The translations under genes were made by a program, and so were the position numbers. From positions 22,248,394 through 22,312,393 of the forward strand of contig CM037586.1 of NCBI GenBank assembly GCA_021018995.1: a stretch of 64,000 nucleotides of DNA, written 5' to 3'. Shown piece by piece: positions 21,582-34,500 of this stretch (its first letter is position 1; each line of letters starts with the position of its first letter). A model generated the notes under the pieces. The model saw only the letters and a program-made list of their open reading frames with translations. It was not told where the DNA came from and made no database searches. The DNA is from Chloranthus sessilifolius (taxonomy: Eukaryota > Streptophyta > Magnoliopsida > Chloranthales > Chloranthaceae).

Positions 21582-22338
21582 TAAATTTTTTTTTAATCTT
21601 TATCACATGTTATAGTAGTCTTATAACGGGTGGGTCTCAGAGAGAAGTTGAGAAAAGTTGAGAGTCGGAAGAGAATTTTAATGAGATTTAATCCCTTTCT
21701 ATCCCATTTTTTTATGTTTTTAATAAATCGATCCTTTGGGGATTGTCTTTTGCTTGGAGGCTTCGGTTCTTCATGTTTCTCTCCTTATTTTTTTCTTATT
21801 TTAGGGGTAGAATATAAGAGTTTTATCCTCTCATTAGTGAGAGTCTTCTTTTCGGAAGAGATCGACTCTACAAAAGCCTTTTTACCATCCATATTTGTTT
21901 CTGAAATGGTTTTGTCACAGGTTTAACCGATGTTTTGATGGCTTTATTATTGCGCGAATACTTGCTCTATTTCTACGTCATGAGACATCGTTTTAAAGTT
22001 TCAATTGAAGTATTGTGTGAAGCTTTTGGTCAGTACTTGCTCCCGTTTCTAATGTGTTGGGAGTTTTTGTGGATTGTGAGTTTGTCGATGCTGATGACGT
22101 TTCTTCATATGGATATTTGGTGTTGGTTACCGGCAGATCATGGTGGCAGATTCTTGAAGTTTTACATTACTTTGAAGGTCTTTGAATTTTGTGTCGGTGT
22201 TAGATGGATCTTAGATGTCATTCAATGTATTTTATTGTTAATTATTGTAACTACCACTATTATGGCCCTCTACTTTATAGTCATTCTCCATTTCAAATGA
22301 AAAGGATAAAATTTCATTTTAAAAAAACAAAAAAAATA
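21582..22338 (+). mobile_element. Poly(A)-ended retroposon (LINE-like 3' fragment), 757 bp
   Basis: A 12-bp direct repeat, ttgttgtgaagc, flanks it exactly (21570-21581 and 22339-22350). Its 3' end is an A-rich tail (attttaaaaaaacaaaaaaaata) directly before the right repeat. Long target duplication plus A-tail is the signature of L1-type retroposition on the plus strand. The reading frames inside (for example 21935-22300) show no recognisable RT motif, so the source may be a LINE 3' end or another transcript. Confidence 0.5.
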
Positions 22339-22350
22339 TTGTTGTGAAGC

Positions 22351-22670
22351 CATTATCCCTATATAATACTATTGGATTAGCGGTGTCAGCATCAAACGAC
22401 TTGGAATTTGGTAAATTTTTGAGATGCTTATTATCCGGAATGATCTACTAATCTTTGATGCAAAAGTTTGGGATATTTAAGGTTACGCTATTAAGAATTA
22501 ACATTTGTTATGTAAACCCAAAATATCATTCATTTTTGTGTTAAACAAAAACATTTCATTAATTTTAGTTAATGTTTTATTATATTAAATGAGATCAATT
22601 AGATCACTTTTATTATAATCTTTTATAAAATAAATGTTGACATCGTAAGTGTCAAAATCACAATAAATAC

Positions 22671-22708
<38 letters not shown>

Positions 22709-23223
22709 ATGAAATAAATACATGATTTCATTTGACGCAAATATCAAAAAGTAACCCGAGAACCAAGAGCATTGGTGGTCGGGTCACTTACCTAGCTCAA
22801 AATTAAAGGAGGAGCAAGGTAAAAAATGCAAACAAAATGTACGGTCAAAACTCTAGAGTAATCCAAATTCTAAATATTTGAAAAAAGTGGAAGAATCAAA
22901 AGACCGTGAACACCTACATGCCACTAGACAAAATTGGTTTGAAAAAAGGACATGATGATTCAAGGACACCCGTCTCTCTCTCGCTCTCTCTCTTCTCTCT
23001 CTAAATCTTCCGATATCTCGCTTTCTCTCTCTCTATATGAGTAGAGGCCCATTTCTCATTAAAACTCGTTAACAACGACGTGAAACGAAAGAGACAGACA
23101 AGAAGAAAAGAGGATAAAAGAAGCAAAGAAGCAAAAATCAAGAAACTACACTCTAAACTCTTCTCAAAAAAAAAGAAAGAAACTACACTCTAAGAGAGAG
23201 AGAGAGAGAGAGAGAGGAGAGAT
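22351..23223. other. Upstream region of the O-fucosyltransferase-like gene
   Basis: Contains a (TA)n run (22672-22706), CT-rich DNA (22972-23035) with a TATA-like ctctatatgag near 23028-23038, and a (GA)n run at 23193-23220 immediately before the start codon. CT/GA-rich 5' leaders are common in plant genes. No coding sequence seen. The transcription start is not determined. Confidence 0.4.
23028..23038 (+). promoter_or_regulatory. Possible TATA element
   Basis: ctctatatgag sits about 190 bases upstream of the ATG at 23224, after a CT-rich tract. Position and sequence are compatible with a plant TATA box, but nothing else supports it. Confidence 0.2.
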
Positions 23224-23793
23224 ATGCAGAGGCGTAGGTTAAGAAATATGCTATTGAGCAGGCTGTCACTACTGCGGTTACTGCTAACGTGCGCCATAAC
23301 TACGATATCTCTAGCGGCACTGCTCTCAGTGCACATCTTCCCATCCTCTAAGGTCCCTTTGCTCTCCGACCCGCACACGCTTCACCAGGTGATTTCTTTA
23401 GGGTTTTGAGTTTCTTTATTATATATATACACACACACATTGTTCTCAGAACTAACGAAGATGGGGGTGCTTCTTATCTGTATTCGCAGTTGGGCGTGTG
23501 TATATAATGATATGGACCGTCTTAGTTGGCCATCTCTTGGATGGTGGTTAGGCTCTTTGTGGACGCTTGATGGGCATTTATTGACCATCCAGACAGGGAC
23601 GGAGCCAGAAACTTTTATGGGAGGGGGCTAAAGCAAGGATCAAAATTTCGGCCAAAATTTTGGTTTCGGTCCCCACCGAAACGAAATCTGGAATTTGGCC
23701 AAAGTATGAACAAGAAGTGTATAATGTTATAAAAAATAAAAATATCATTCATTTACGGGTAACAAAATTAAAAAAAACTAAAATAAATCTTTT

Positions 23794-23871
<78 letters not shown>

Positions 23872-25534
23872 GTGTGCCTATCATAGTTGGGAGCCATATT
23901 AACTGGGCTAAGCCTCATTTTTAACTTTTAACGTCTGTTTCGATAAAACAGTAGGAAAATGGTGAATTTAGATTTATAAATCTAATAGATTCACATGATA
24001 TTTGAGGTTGTAGGAATTCACATGATTCTTTTATTTTTTATGATTTCAATGGCCTAATCATGTGTCAAGGAGAGAGAGAGAGACGGTTTAGGATATGATT
24101 TAAGAAGAGAAGTCTAAAGAGGGTGATTGAACTATTGCTCCAAGAAAATAGGAGAGACTGAAGTAGGGTATTTGGTTGAGACGCCTAAAAGATAGGAGAG
24201 AGAGAGACCTCAGTTGTATATTTATTTTAGACAGGGCCAATCATTTTGGCTCCTAATAAATAGGTGAAATAGATTAAAGAGAAATAGAAAAAACAAAATA
24301 AGCGGGGATGGCCGTGGCCCTTGTTAGCCCCCCCTTGGCTCCGTCCCTGCATCCAGAAAGGGGGAACTTATTGGATGGTAAGAATTGTCCTGTCAGTGAG
24401 ATTTTTGGGCTGCGGTGCATCCAAGAGGTGCCTGTGGATTTGACGGTTTGGATTGATATGAAGCAGTATGATCTTTAATGGTGCTAAGCTCCATTGGATA
24501 AATAACTTTAAGGTTGGCTAGGGTTTTCAGTTTCTTGAAAATGTTTTTTTTTTAAGAAAAATAAAATAAATTTATTATTCCATCTGTACTTTGTAGGTAG
24601 TAAATTTGAATAATAATATTAAACATTCGTTGTTCCAGTTTTTGTTTTCCATTCTTTGATTCGGTGCAATTCTGTTTAATCGTGCTGTTTGTACTTCCTT
24701 TTTAAATTCTTTTTCTATTTGTTATGGAGTTGATTAGGATCATAGAATCAAATATTGCAAAACATTTTTTATATCTTGGATTGGGAGGTGTTTGGGTTTC
24801 TTTGATAATTTGGTGTTTTTCTAGGAAATTATGTTCCCACCGTCCGATGGCCATCTGATTGCTGAACACAATTTCTGATATGGGCTTTGTATATTGTATT
24901 ACAGCAACGCGAAATTGGATATCAGAGATGGAGCAGTGAGCTGAGCTGGACGCGAGAATTTTCTCCGCCCCAACTGTCCAAAGCGCCTCTGCCTTCGCAG
25001 AAGGTGATTGCATTTATTTGAATCTACATAAATACTATAGCAATTATAATGCAAAGTATTATCTGTAATGTGAAATTGTGTCAAATATATCGGTTTCAAG
25101 TTTAATTCAAGTACAGTTGACATTTTTTTCATAATTGTACTTGTTCTTTATGTGGTTAATTGAAATTATCGAATGTAGTTTGAGTTTCTAAGGTTCTGTT
25201 TTTTTCCGATCCGATGTAGTCATCCATTTTCCATGTTTTCACTCCTCTAGACTTGACAGTTGGATGGTGCAAATGGGATGTTGGAATTCACAAAGCTGTG
25301 GAAGGCCCAGCCAAGTCGTAATTTCGTTCCATGTGTAGAGCCTGGCGCTTCATATTCACGTAAGAAAACCAGCGCTACGTGTTGGGTTACCACACTGACT
25401 TGGATTTCCTTGTTGCAATTGTGTTGGGATATTATAATAACTTAATCATTTTATTTGTATCATCAGCTCCCACAGAGTCTAAGGGTTACCTGCTTGTTCA
25501 TACCAATGGCGGACTTAACCAAATGCGGGCTGGG
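23224..25534 (+). CDS. O-FucT-like gene, exons 1-4 (N-terminal anchor to HTNGG motif)
   Basis: Exon 1 (55 codons) encodes the cytosolic tail and membrane anchor and ends ...HTLHQ at donor CAG/gtgatt. Exon 2 adds 33 codons (QREIGYQRW...PSQK). Exon 3 carries [17 protein letters not shown] and ends one base into a codon. Exon 4 gives [17 protein letters not shown], the nucleotide-sugar loop signature. The ATG at 23224 is chosen because it opens the only frame giving a basic N-terminus plus hydrophobic anchor, and because the CT/GA-rich leader ends just before it. Intron 1 (1516 bp) contains an hAT MITE. Confidence 0.92.
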
Positions 25535-28500
25535 GTATGTCTCTCATGCATAAATTTTGTATTTATTGAAACTCAGATCGGTCAATTTTTGTTATGATCG
25601 TTTGGTATCATAGTCCATTTTCTAAACTTTGGGGATTGCTTATGTGAAAGTAGGCAAACTGAGAGCCATTATATAAGTTAATTATATTTCTTACTGGATT
25701 AGTTTACTTCAAGAGTTCGAATTTCAGGATTGCATGCTGACCCACCGATTGGGAAAAATGATACCATTTTCGATTCACTGTTTGAAAATAATGTAGAAAA
25801 GAGGTAATATGGAGGCAAATAAAATATCCAATAGAGGACCAATGGGCTCCAAGGCTTGAACCACAAATGCACAAAGAATTGTGGTGAATAAGTTTCACAA
25901 TAAATCTCTGATCTCTGATACTGTGTTTTGAATTCTAGACTGTTCAAATGCAGTCTGAGTTCTTCAAGAAAACTGATACACCCAAATAAAATAAGAGGCT
26001 GGGGACTATGCGCCTGGGTGTAGAGAAATCTCTACACCCACTCTTAGTTGGCCATCATGTGGCGTCCATCACGAGGATTGGGTTCCACGTCAACTTAGGC
26101 GAGGTCGATCAGGTCCCATTCAGTTTCTTTTTTGTTTTTATGACTTTTCCACTGTTAAAAATGTGGTCAAAGTTGGAGAAAATCAATGCACCAAAGTTTT
26201 GGGGCATTACCTTATCTTTGACCCTTCAACTCGAGGGCAAAATAGTCAAAAAAAGACAATTTTTTTGCAAAAATCACATGTCCCATGGCTGATCAACTTA
26301 AAATGGGAGTTTTTTTTGGGTTGATCATGGCACATGGCATATGAAATGCGACCGGGTACATACTCCCCTTTTCCATTAAACAATAAAGTAAAAGAATTGG
26401 CGTTTTTGGAATTTTTGGCTTATATCGATCTGAAACCATTGATTTGGATTTTGGTATATAGATCTCCAATGACTATTTAGATAGTCACTGACAGGTCTTT
26501 CAACAGTCATATATTGGATGGCTTAGGTCCTCAGGACCTTATCAACGGTCAATAGTCAGCTACCCGCTTTTATGGGCATACCTCTTCATCCCAGCAGTCT
26601 GTTTTTCATCTGCTAAATGTATTTGATCCACGGTTTCCACAGATCCAAGTATCCAATAGCTAGGATGAACATTCCCTTTGGTTTCAAGCACACTAGCACA
26701 CTAGTACACTAGAACTAATGCATCCCTGAGAATTTTTCAGTCGAACAGTCACGTGGGTTTGAATCAAGGGTTAGACCTAGTTGACTCAGTTAATTGAACG
26801 AGTGTTTGGTTCGATCCAGTGGAACACCATCTAGTTGCACCCTTATTCCTCTAATCTCTGGTTGAACCAATTTTCGTTCAACCCAGTTGAACCACTATTC
26901 GAACCATTTGACTAGATCTTATCATGTTTAGTTCGAGTTGACCATTGGGCACCTTAGGTCACTGCAAAGGCGCATATGTGCGAAGTGCACCTCCAGCGCT
27001 GAAGCACACTTCACATGTGTGCACATGCACAATTGCTACTCACCACTCCTCAAGAGCAACTAAGAAGAAGAGGTGAGAGGCATTATATATACTAGAGGGT
27101 TTTTCTAGCTCTTTCTAATTTGGGACTAAATTTGTATTTATAGTAAAACAAATAGCATCAAATTTGGAAACTTGAGTTTCCCTCCAAATTACTTTATTCG
27201 AAAAGTTAAAAGAGGTTGTAGGTTCAAGTTTTATTAAGAACAAGTTACAACACATATATGTATTTTATGAAACTAAATCGAATAGGTTACTTGGAAATAT
27301 ATCATTTAAATAAATGATCCAACGTATCATCCAATCAAAATGATAGAAGCTTATATTTGACAATATGATATGAAAAGACAGGGTCATGATGGTTTGTATT
27401 TGGGCAATACAAAAAATACAATACGTATATGATGGAATGATTTTTTAATCAAGCCTGAATGCTTATAGTGGCTATTAGAAAAAGGAGACAATTACATTTG
27501 TTAATGGAAAAACTCTGGCACTCCATTATATCTCCCGGTTGCACAAGCCTGAATGCTTAGCTCCTAGTTGCACACCTTTTTTGTTAATTTAAAAGCTCTG
27601 GCACTCCACTTAGCTCCCAGTTGCACTCTATATTTCATCTCGACTGATCTGAGAGGCTAAGCCTAAGGACCAGCACTCGTTTGCATATACAGGAGACATG
27701 GGTAACATTCTGATTGTGGATGCATATCACCAATACGTATCGTTTATTGGCCGAGTTTTGATACCATGCTTTCAAGAGCTTCAATGATCTCCGTTGAAGC
27801 TAAAATGCCCAATTGTGGATTCCTTTTTATCTGATTACCCAACCTTGCCTGCATCTCGTATGTCTCCAAAGTCAGATTTGATTGTTATAACATATCGAAT
27901 GATCATATAAAATTCATGATGTGTTATCTTGTCTCGTCCATACATTAGAGATGCCTAGTTTGGTGATGTTGAGGTGTACAAGGCCAACCAAAAGCCTTTT
28001 GTACATGGTATCCTCAACATGATCACTGAAGTCACTCAATGTAATATAGATGGGTTGGAAGAGCTATTTGTTACCCTTGGAGACCTGCTAACTTGCTGGA
28101 TGAATCCCTTAATAGATAAACTAATTAAGCATTTCTTTCTCATGTATTAAGGGAGGTCAAAGATGCGATGGGATCCCTAGCTAAAGAAGGAATTAGGAGA
28201 TTATTTTGTATAATGTAGGAGCTTGGCTTCTTCCTTCATTTGTATCTAGTCTCTTTTTTATTGATAGCATTTTTGTTGACTATAAAAAAGCGGAAACGGA
28301 AACAAACATCTGTCAGAGGAGAGAAGGTTGTTTTGCTTGTTACCGTTGTTGGGAATCAACTTTCTGTTCTATGTGCTATGTGGTATGTTGCTCCTACCAA
28401 ACAGTAGATTCCTTGACCTTGTCTCTACCAAGGTATCAAACTCGGTATCGGTCCATCTGGGATTGATATGTATCGGCCATTGTTTTTTTGAAAAAAAGAA

Positions 28501-31500
28501 AAAAAGAAAAAAAAAAGAAAAAAGCATTCGTATTAGTCAGTATCGGCTGATACCGGCCCGTATCGATCTGATACCGATACCACCCCGATACAGCTATTGG
28601 GGTGGTATTGATATTGGTTCTCGAAGAAACCAATACGAATTACTGATACATATCAGTATCAGCTGAATTTTGATACCATGGTCTCTATCATATTATTATG
28701 AGCTTAAGTAAAATATATTCAATATGAAAATAAGTTAAAAGCCGGAAAAATGACATAAGCTACAACACTTGGGAATACACTTGTAATTTGGAAGTGCCAA
28801 AATATGGGAAGAACTCAGTTATCTAAAACATTTGCCAGTACGACGGAAGCCCCAGTAACAGCCCTGAAGGCAACCTGCCACTCAGGATAGTGGAAATATT
28901 TATAAGTTCCTCTGATTCTCTCCAACGAGGAGTCAGTTCCTAATTAATCCATCTAGTAACAGTTGCAGCATAATTCATGATCATGAGATACGTCTCGATA
29001 CCTAGGCACAAACTGTAAACTCTCTTGTAAAGCTTCATTGGTAGAGCCACTGCGCCTGTAAGGGACTACCAGAAGAGATGAGCTCTTCTCTAAGAGTAGA
29101 CCAAAAGTCATAGTACCTATGGGGCCCCTTAAAAGGGTTGTAACGGTATGGAAAGTAGGGAGCCCTCATTCTTTTGGTATTAACGAAAGTGATGCCTTTC
29201 ATACTTGTAAGGTAATCTGCTCTACTATATGTGAGGAGTGAAGTGAATGGAGAGAGCTGAAGGAATATCATGTTCAAGGTTCTGCTTACCCTACTTGGAA
29301 TTCACAAATTCAACACCAATAAAATAGTAAAAGCTTTCAATAAATTTTCTCAAAATTCTGATTCAAGTGACCAAATTATAATAACTATCCAATTCGACCC
29401 TAAATCATCAATTACTCTACTCTCTTCAAGATGATGTCGACTCCCCTCCAATTTGTTTATATAAACGTAGTTTAATTCCTCCTCCATGAATTAACCAACT
29501 ACCCTTTGATGGGGACATCCAACAAAACAAAGCAGATGAAAGCATAAAGAGGAAACCAAAAGAGAAGGTAGATAGAGTACAACAACACGCTGTCCCATAG
29601 CTGCCAGAACAAATTCCACAAAGACGCTATCCCACAATGCGCCGTGGACGGCTCCGCCCAGTGACGGACTTGCGAGAATTTCTATTTTTGCTACGAAAAT
29701 TGTCATTTCGCTGTGAACAGTTCCACAGCACATTGTCCCACAGCGCGCCGTGAACAGTCCCACAGTGCGCCGTGGACGACTCCGCCCAACGATGGACTTG
29801 CAAAAATTTCTATTTTTGTTACGAAAATTGTCATTTTTAGTCTTTTATTATTTTAGGACTCTTTTATTGCGAGTTTTATGTTGTTTAGGGTTTTCTTAGC
29901 CCATATAAAGGCATTGTAAACACTCTATTAGTTAGTTTTTGATTATTGAATGAAAAGAGAGTTGCCTTTGTGAAGAGTTTTCAACCGAGGGAGTGAATCC
30001 TTCAAACCTTGAGGAGTGAGCAATCGTTTCTCGTGCGATTTGGTGTGAAGCCGACGTACAGCCGTAGTGTGAAGCTTCGGAAAATCCTTAGTGTGAAGCC
30101 TTGGAATCTATCCCTTTATTTTATCTTTTTCTAGTTGTTGTCAGATATTATCTTTCTTTAATTCTGTTGATAAAAATCAAAATTTCAAATTGTCCCCCTT
30201 TTACTGAATTATTTTAAACCTTATTTCATTTAAAATCCTCGAGGAGTGAAGAGACGATATTGCGATTGCCGATTGATGCCCTAAACTAGAACGAAACTCA
30301 AGTTCCCTCATCGGAGCCGTTTTTTCTAGATCGGAAAATTCTCACGCATGCGAACGCTAAAATGGATTAATCTAATTGTTTTATTAATTTCATTGAATTA
30401 ATTTTATGTGTTGCATGATTTTGAATATTTCCGCTATTCAATTTATTCTAAAGTTAATCCCAAATTTGCATATTAGGATTTTAGGGTGTCGTCCCACGTC
30501 AATTTCGCCCACGTCAATTTCAGTATCAGAGCAGAGTCTTAGTTTAGGGTTGTCAATGTTATATAGATTTTAGGGTTCACTTGATTTTAGTATACTTTGT
30601 CTTATACCATCTAGTCTTGCATAATTCCGTCATAGATACCAGTAGCTTAGAAGCCCTGATTAGAGATCTTGCATCTAAAGTGATCGCTAGTCAAACCCGG
30701 ATGGATGAGCACATTGCTGATCAACAAGCCCGACATGAGGCTTTAGATACCCGTTTCGAAGAGATCAATGAGCTTATCGCTGAGAATCACAATAGTGTCA
30801 ACAACCTTGACCGTAGGAGAGATGTTCCTCCCCGATGTGAGGTCTAAACCAATTTGGACGATAAGGTCATGAAATCAGTGAAAATGGACGCCCCTACTTT
30901 TGACGGGAAAAGACAACCCAAGGTCTTTCTTGAGTGGGTCGCTAATATGGAAAACTATTTCGAGTGGTATGCCATGTCCGAAGAACGCAAGGTCAGATTT
31001 TCCAAAGTCAAGCTTATGGGTCAAGCTAGATGCCCCTACTTTTGATGAGAAAAGACAACCCAAGGTCTTTCATGAGTGGGTCGCCAATATTGAAAATTAC
31101 TTCGAGTGGCATGCCATGTCCGAAGAACGCAAGGTCAGATTTTCCAAAGTCAATCTTATGGGTCAAGCTAGACTTTATTAGTTGGGAGTAGAGTGTCGTA
31201 GGCAAATCCAGAGTCTTCGTCCTATTTTCACGTGGGCTGAGATGAAAGTCCAACTGCACGAAAAATACGTTCTAGTATCATATGATGAACGTATTCTTGA
31301 TTAGTGGCAGTCATTGCATCAAAGAGATTCTCCAGTCACAGAGTACATCGATTGGTTTGAAGACTTGATGACCCAGACCGATGTCGATGAGCCAGCAAAA
31401 GTTACCCTCTCCCGATTCCGAATGGGTCTTCGCCCAGAGTTAGAGGGAACTTGACACGGGACGGTAATCCTAAAATGCGTGAATGATGATTTTATGCGGA

Positions 31501-34500
31501 TTTATCGAAATTAAAATCTTAACTCAAGTTTAATCGCAAAATTATCTTAAAATACCTTAGGGTTTAAAGAATTTGGTGGGTAAATCACGCGAGATCCAGC
31601 TAGGGTCCAGTCGGATGTGCAAGTACCGTTAGATTTAAGGCGGGATCGGGCCTAGAGATAAAACTCTAGCTTTTCCAGGCTTACGCGCTCGTCTTCGATC
31701 CGATGTAGATTCACGACTCGAACCAGGGTTGCAGAATTAGATTATGGGTTTGTAATAGGTTTTGGTTTTGTAAGAGGTTTATGATTTTCGGATCGGTTTA
31801 TAGTTTGGAAAAGGGTGTTGGCTTTGTTTGATTTAGGGTTTCAAAAGGTTTAGGGTTTTGGGATCAAAAGGAAACGATTAGACTAAGGTTTAGGGAAGCA
31901 AACACAGATCGAGAGATAGCAAATATAATAGATCAAAGCAAATAGATGACAAAAGATAGATAAGAAGATATATGAGAATCACTTTCTTGGTCTCACACCA
32001 AACCCATCACTAGGAAGAAGACTCTCTTCATAAAGCAAAAGCTCTCATTCAATAATCAGTAATAATCTCCTCAAAAAGTGTTTACAAGCTTCTTTATATA
32101 GGCCACTAATAATTAATTTGAAATAAAAAGAATCAATACTAATAAAACATTGTGGCAGCGCGCTGCGGCGCTGTTATCTTGGCGGTTTGTGTCCTTTTCT
32201 CCCTTGAGGCTACACCCGGATTTCTTCTACGCTTCTTTCGACGTCGGTAAAATTGATGTGGTCCAAATCCGATGTCCATGTATGTGGCGTTCCTGTCAAT
32301 TCCCCTGGACCAAAAAGGTTTCATCACCGATGAAACACGCTCGTGGTAGATGTCGATTAAGTCGGGGTTCAATCGGCGAATTTCATTCTCATGGATCCAA
32401 GTGTTTTCGGACTCCGGCTTTCTGACCCATTTAACCAAGTACTTTTGGAATCCCCCATCTTGTCTGGAGACGACATGATCATTTATTATATCCTCTATCT
32501 CATTTTTTCTCTGTCAGCTTGGGGATGGAAGAGGTATGGGCTGCAAGGATGGGTTGGGGCTATAAGGTGGCTGAAGTGGGTTTTCAAGAGGTGGGGTGAA
32601 ACCCAAGTAAGGAACCAAGTCCTTCACATTGAACGTTGAACTAACCCCCGTACCTGGAGGAAGCTCAAGCACGTATGCATTAGACCTACTCTTCACCAAA
32701 ATTTTAAAAGGTCCAGCGCCTCGGGACTGGAGCTTCTTTGCGGATCCCGATGGGAACTGCTCAGGCCTAACCTGGACCATCACATAATCACCCACCTGAT
32801 ATTCTTTGAAACGCCTATGAGTATCAGCAGATAGCTTGTATTGATTGTTGCTTGAATTAATTTTCTGTTTAATTTCGGCATGCAATCTATTTAGGTGTTG
32901 TGCAAATGCATCGGCAGACTCTGACACTCTATGGGATGCAGACATGGGGATCAAATCTAATGGGGTCCTAGGCCTATGACCATATACTACCTCAAAAGGA
33001 CTCATAGTTATGGACCTATTGACAGAATTATTATAGGCAAACTCAGCTGTGGGTAAAATGGTATCCCAGGTCCTAACATGATCACCAACAAGACTACGAA
33101 GGAGATTCCCAAGGCTCCTATTGGTGCTTTCGGTTTGGCCATCTGTTTAAGGGTGATAAGCGGTAAAAAATTGGAGCAATGTGCTCATCATGTGCCAAAG
33201 GGTTTTCCAAAAATAACTAGTGAATTTAACATCCCTATCAGACATAATAGTTTTAGGCAATCCATGAAGACGTACTACCTCCGTGAAAAATAATTTAGCA
33301 ATATGGGATACATCGTAGGTTTTGGAATAAGGAATGAAGTGGGCAATCTTGGAAAATCGGTGTACTACGACAAAGATGGAATCGTGCTTCCTTGGAGTTT
33401 TGGGAAGTTCAAGCATGAAGTCCATTGAGAGGTCTTGCCATGGTGTGTGTGGCACGGGTAAATGGGTGTACAAGCCGGTATTTTGCTTTGTCTGTTTTGA
33501 TACTTGGCAAGTACGACAATGTTTGACCATCCGAGCGACGCCTCTCATTAGGCTAGGCCAAAAGAACCTATCCTCTACGAGCGTAACATTCTTATTTCGC
33601 CCGAAATGTCCGACCATCCCTCCAGCATGTAACTCTCAAATAAGAAAGTCACGCAATGAAGTGCGAGGGATGCAAAGACAATTGCCTTTGAACAAGTACC
33701 CATCTTGGAGGGTGTACGCGGAGTGTCCTGGTCAGGCTACTAAGGAGAGCAGTATACTCAATCCCAAAATCTGGGCACTCGGGGTACTCATCCTTTAACC
33801 TTTCGAACCCGGCGACCTCGGTGCTCATTGTGCGCAAAGTCACCACTCGACGACTAAGTGCATCAGTGGCTCTATTTTCAGCACCGACCTTATGCTTTAA
33901 CAAGAATGTGAACCCTTGAAAGTACTCGACCTACTTCGCGTGCCTTGGGTTCAACATCTTCTGTGAAGCAAGAAAGCGTAAGGCTTCATGGTCAGAGAAC
34001 AACACAAATTCTTGCGGCCTAAGGTAATGTTTCCAATACCAAAGAGATCGGACGACCGCATAGAACTCTTTGTCATAGGTGGAGTATTTTTGCTTTGCCT
34101 CATTAAGTTTTTCACTAAAATAGGCCATTGGGTGACCCTCTTGGCTAAGTACTCCTCCTATGCCTACACCCGATGCGTCGCATGCGACTTCGAAGACTTT
34201 GGAAAAGTCCGGCAAGCACATGACGAGTGCACTACTCATTCTTTGTTTGATCTCAGCAAAGGCTTTCGTTGCGGCTTTGTCTCATTTAAAGTCCCCCATT
34301 TTCATGTAATTTGTAATTGGGGCCATGATGGTGCTAAAGCTTTTGATGAAGCGATGGTAGAAAGTAGCCAAGCCATGGAAGCTGCGGACATCGTGTATGT
34401 TCTTAGGTTCGGGCCACTCCATAATGGCTTTAACCTTTTCGGGGTCCGCGACCATTCCATCGGCCGAGATAATGAATCCCAAGAAGACAACGGAATGTTG

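Noticed and set aside
23440-23902. Plus-strand frames downstream of exon 1.
   Set aside because: They lie in intron 1 and its MITE; exon 2 at 24905 continues the family protein in frame.
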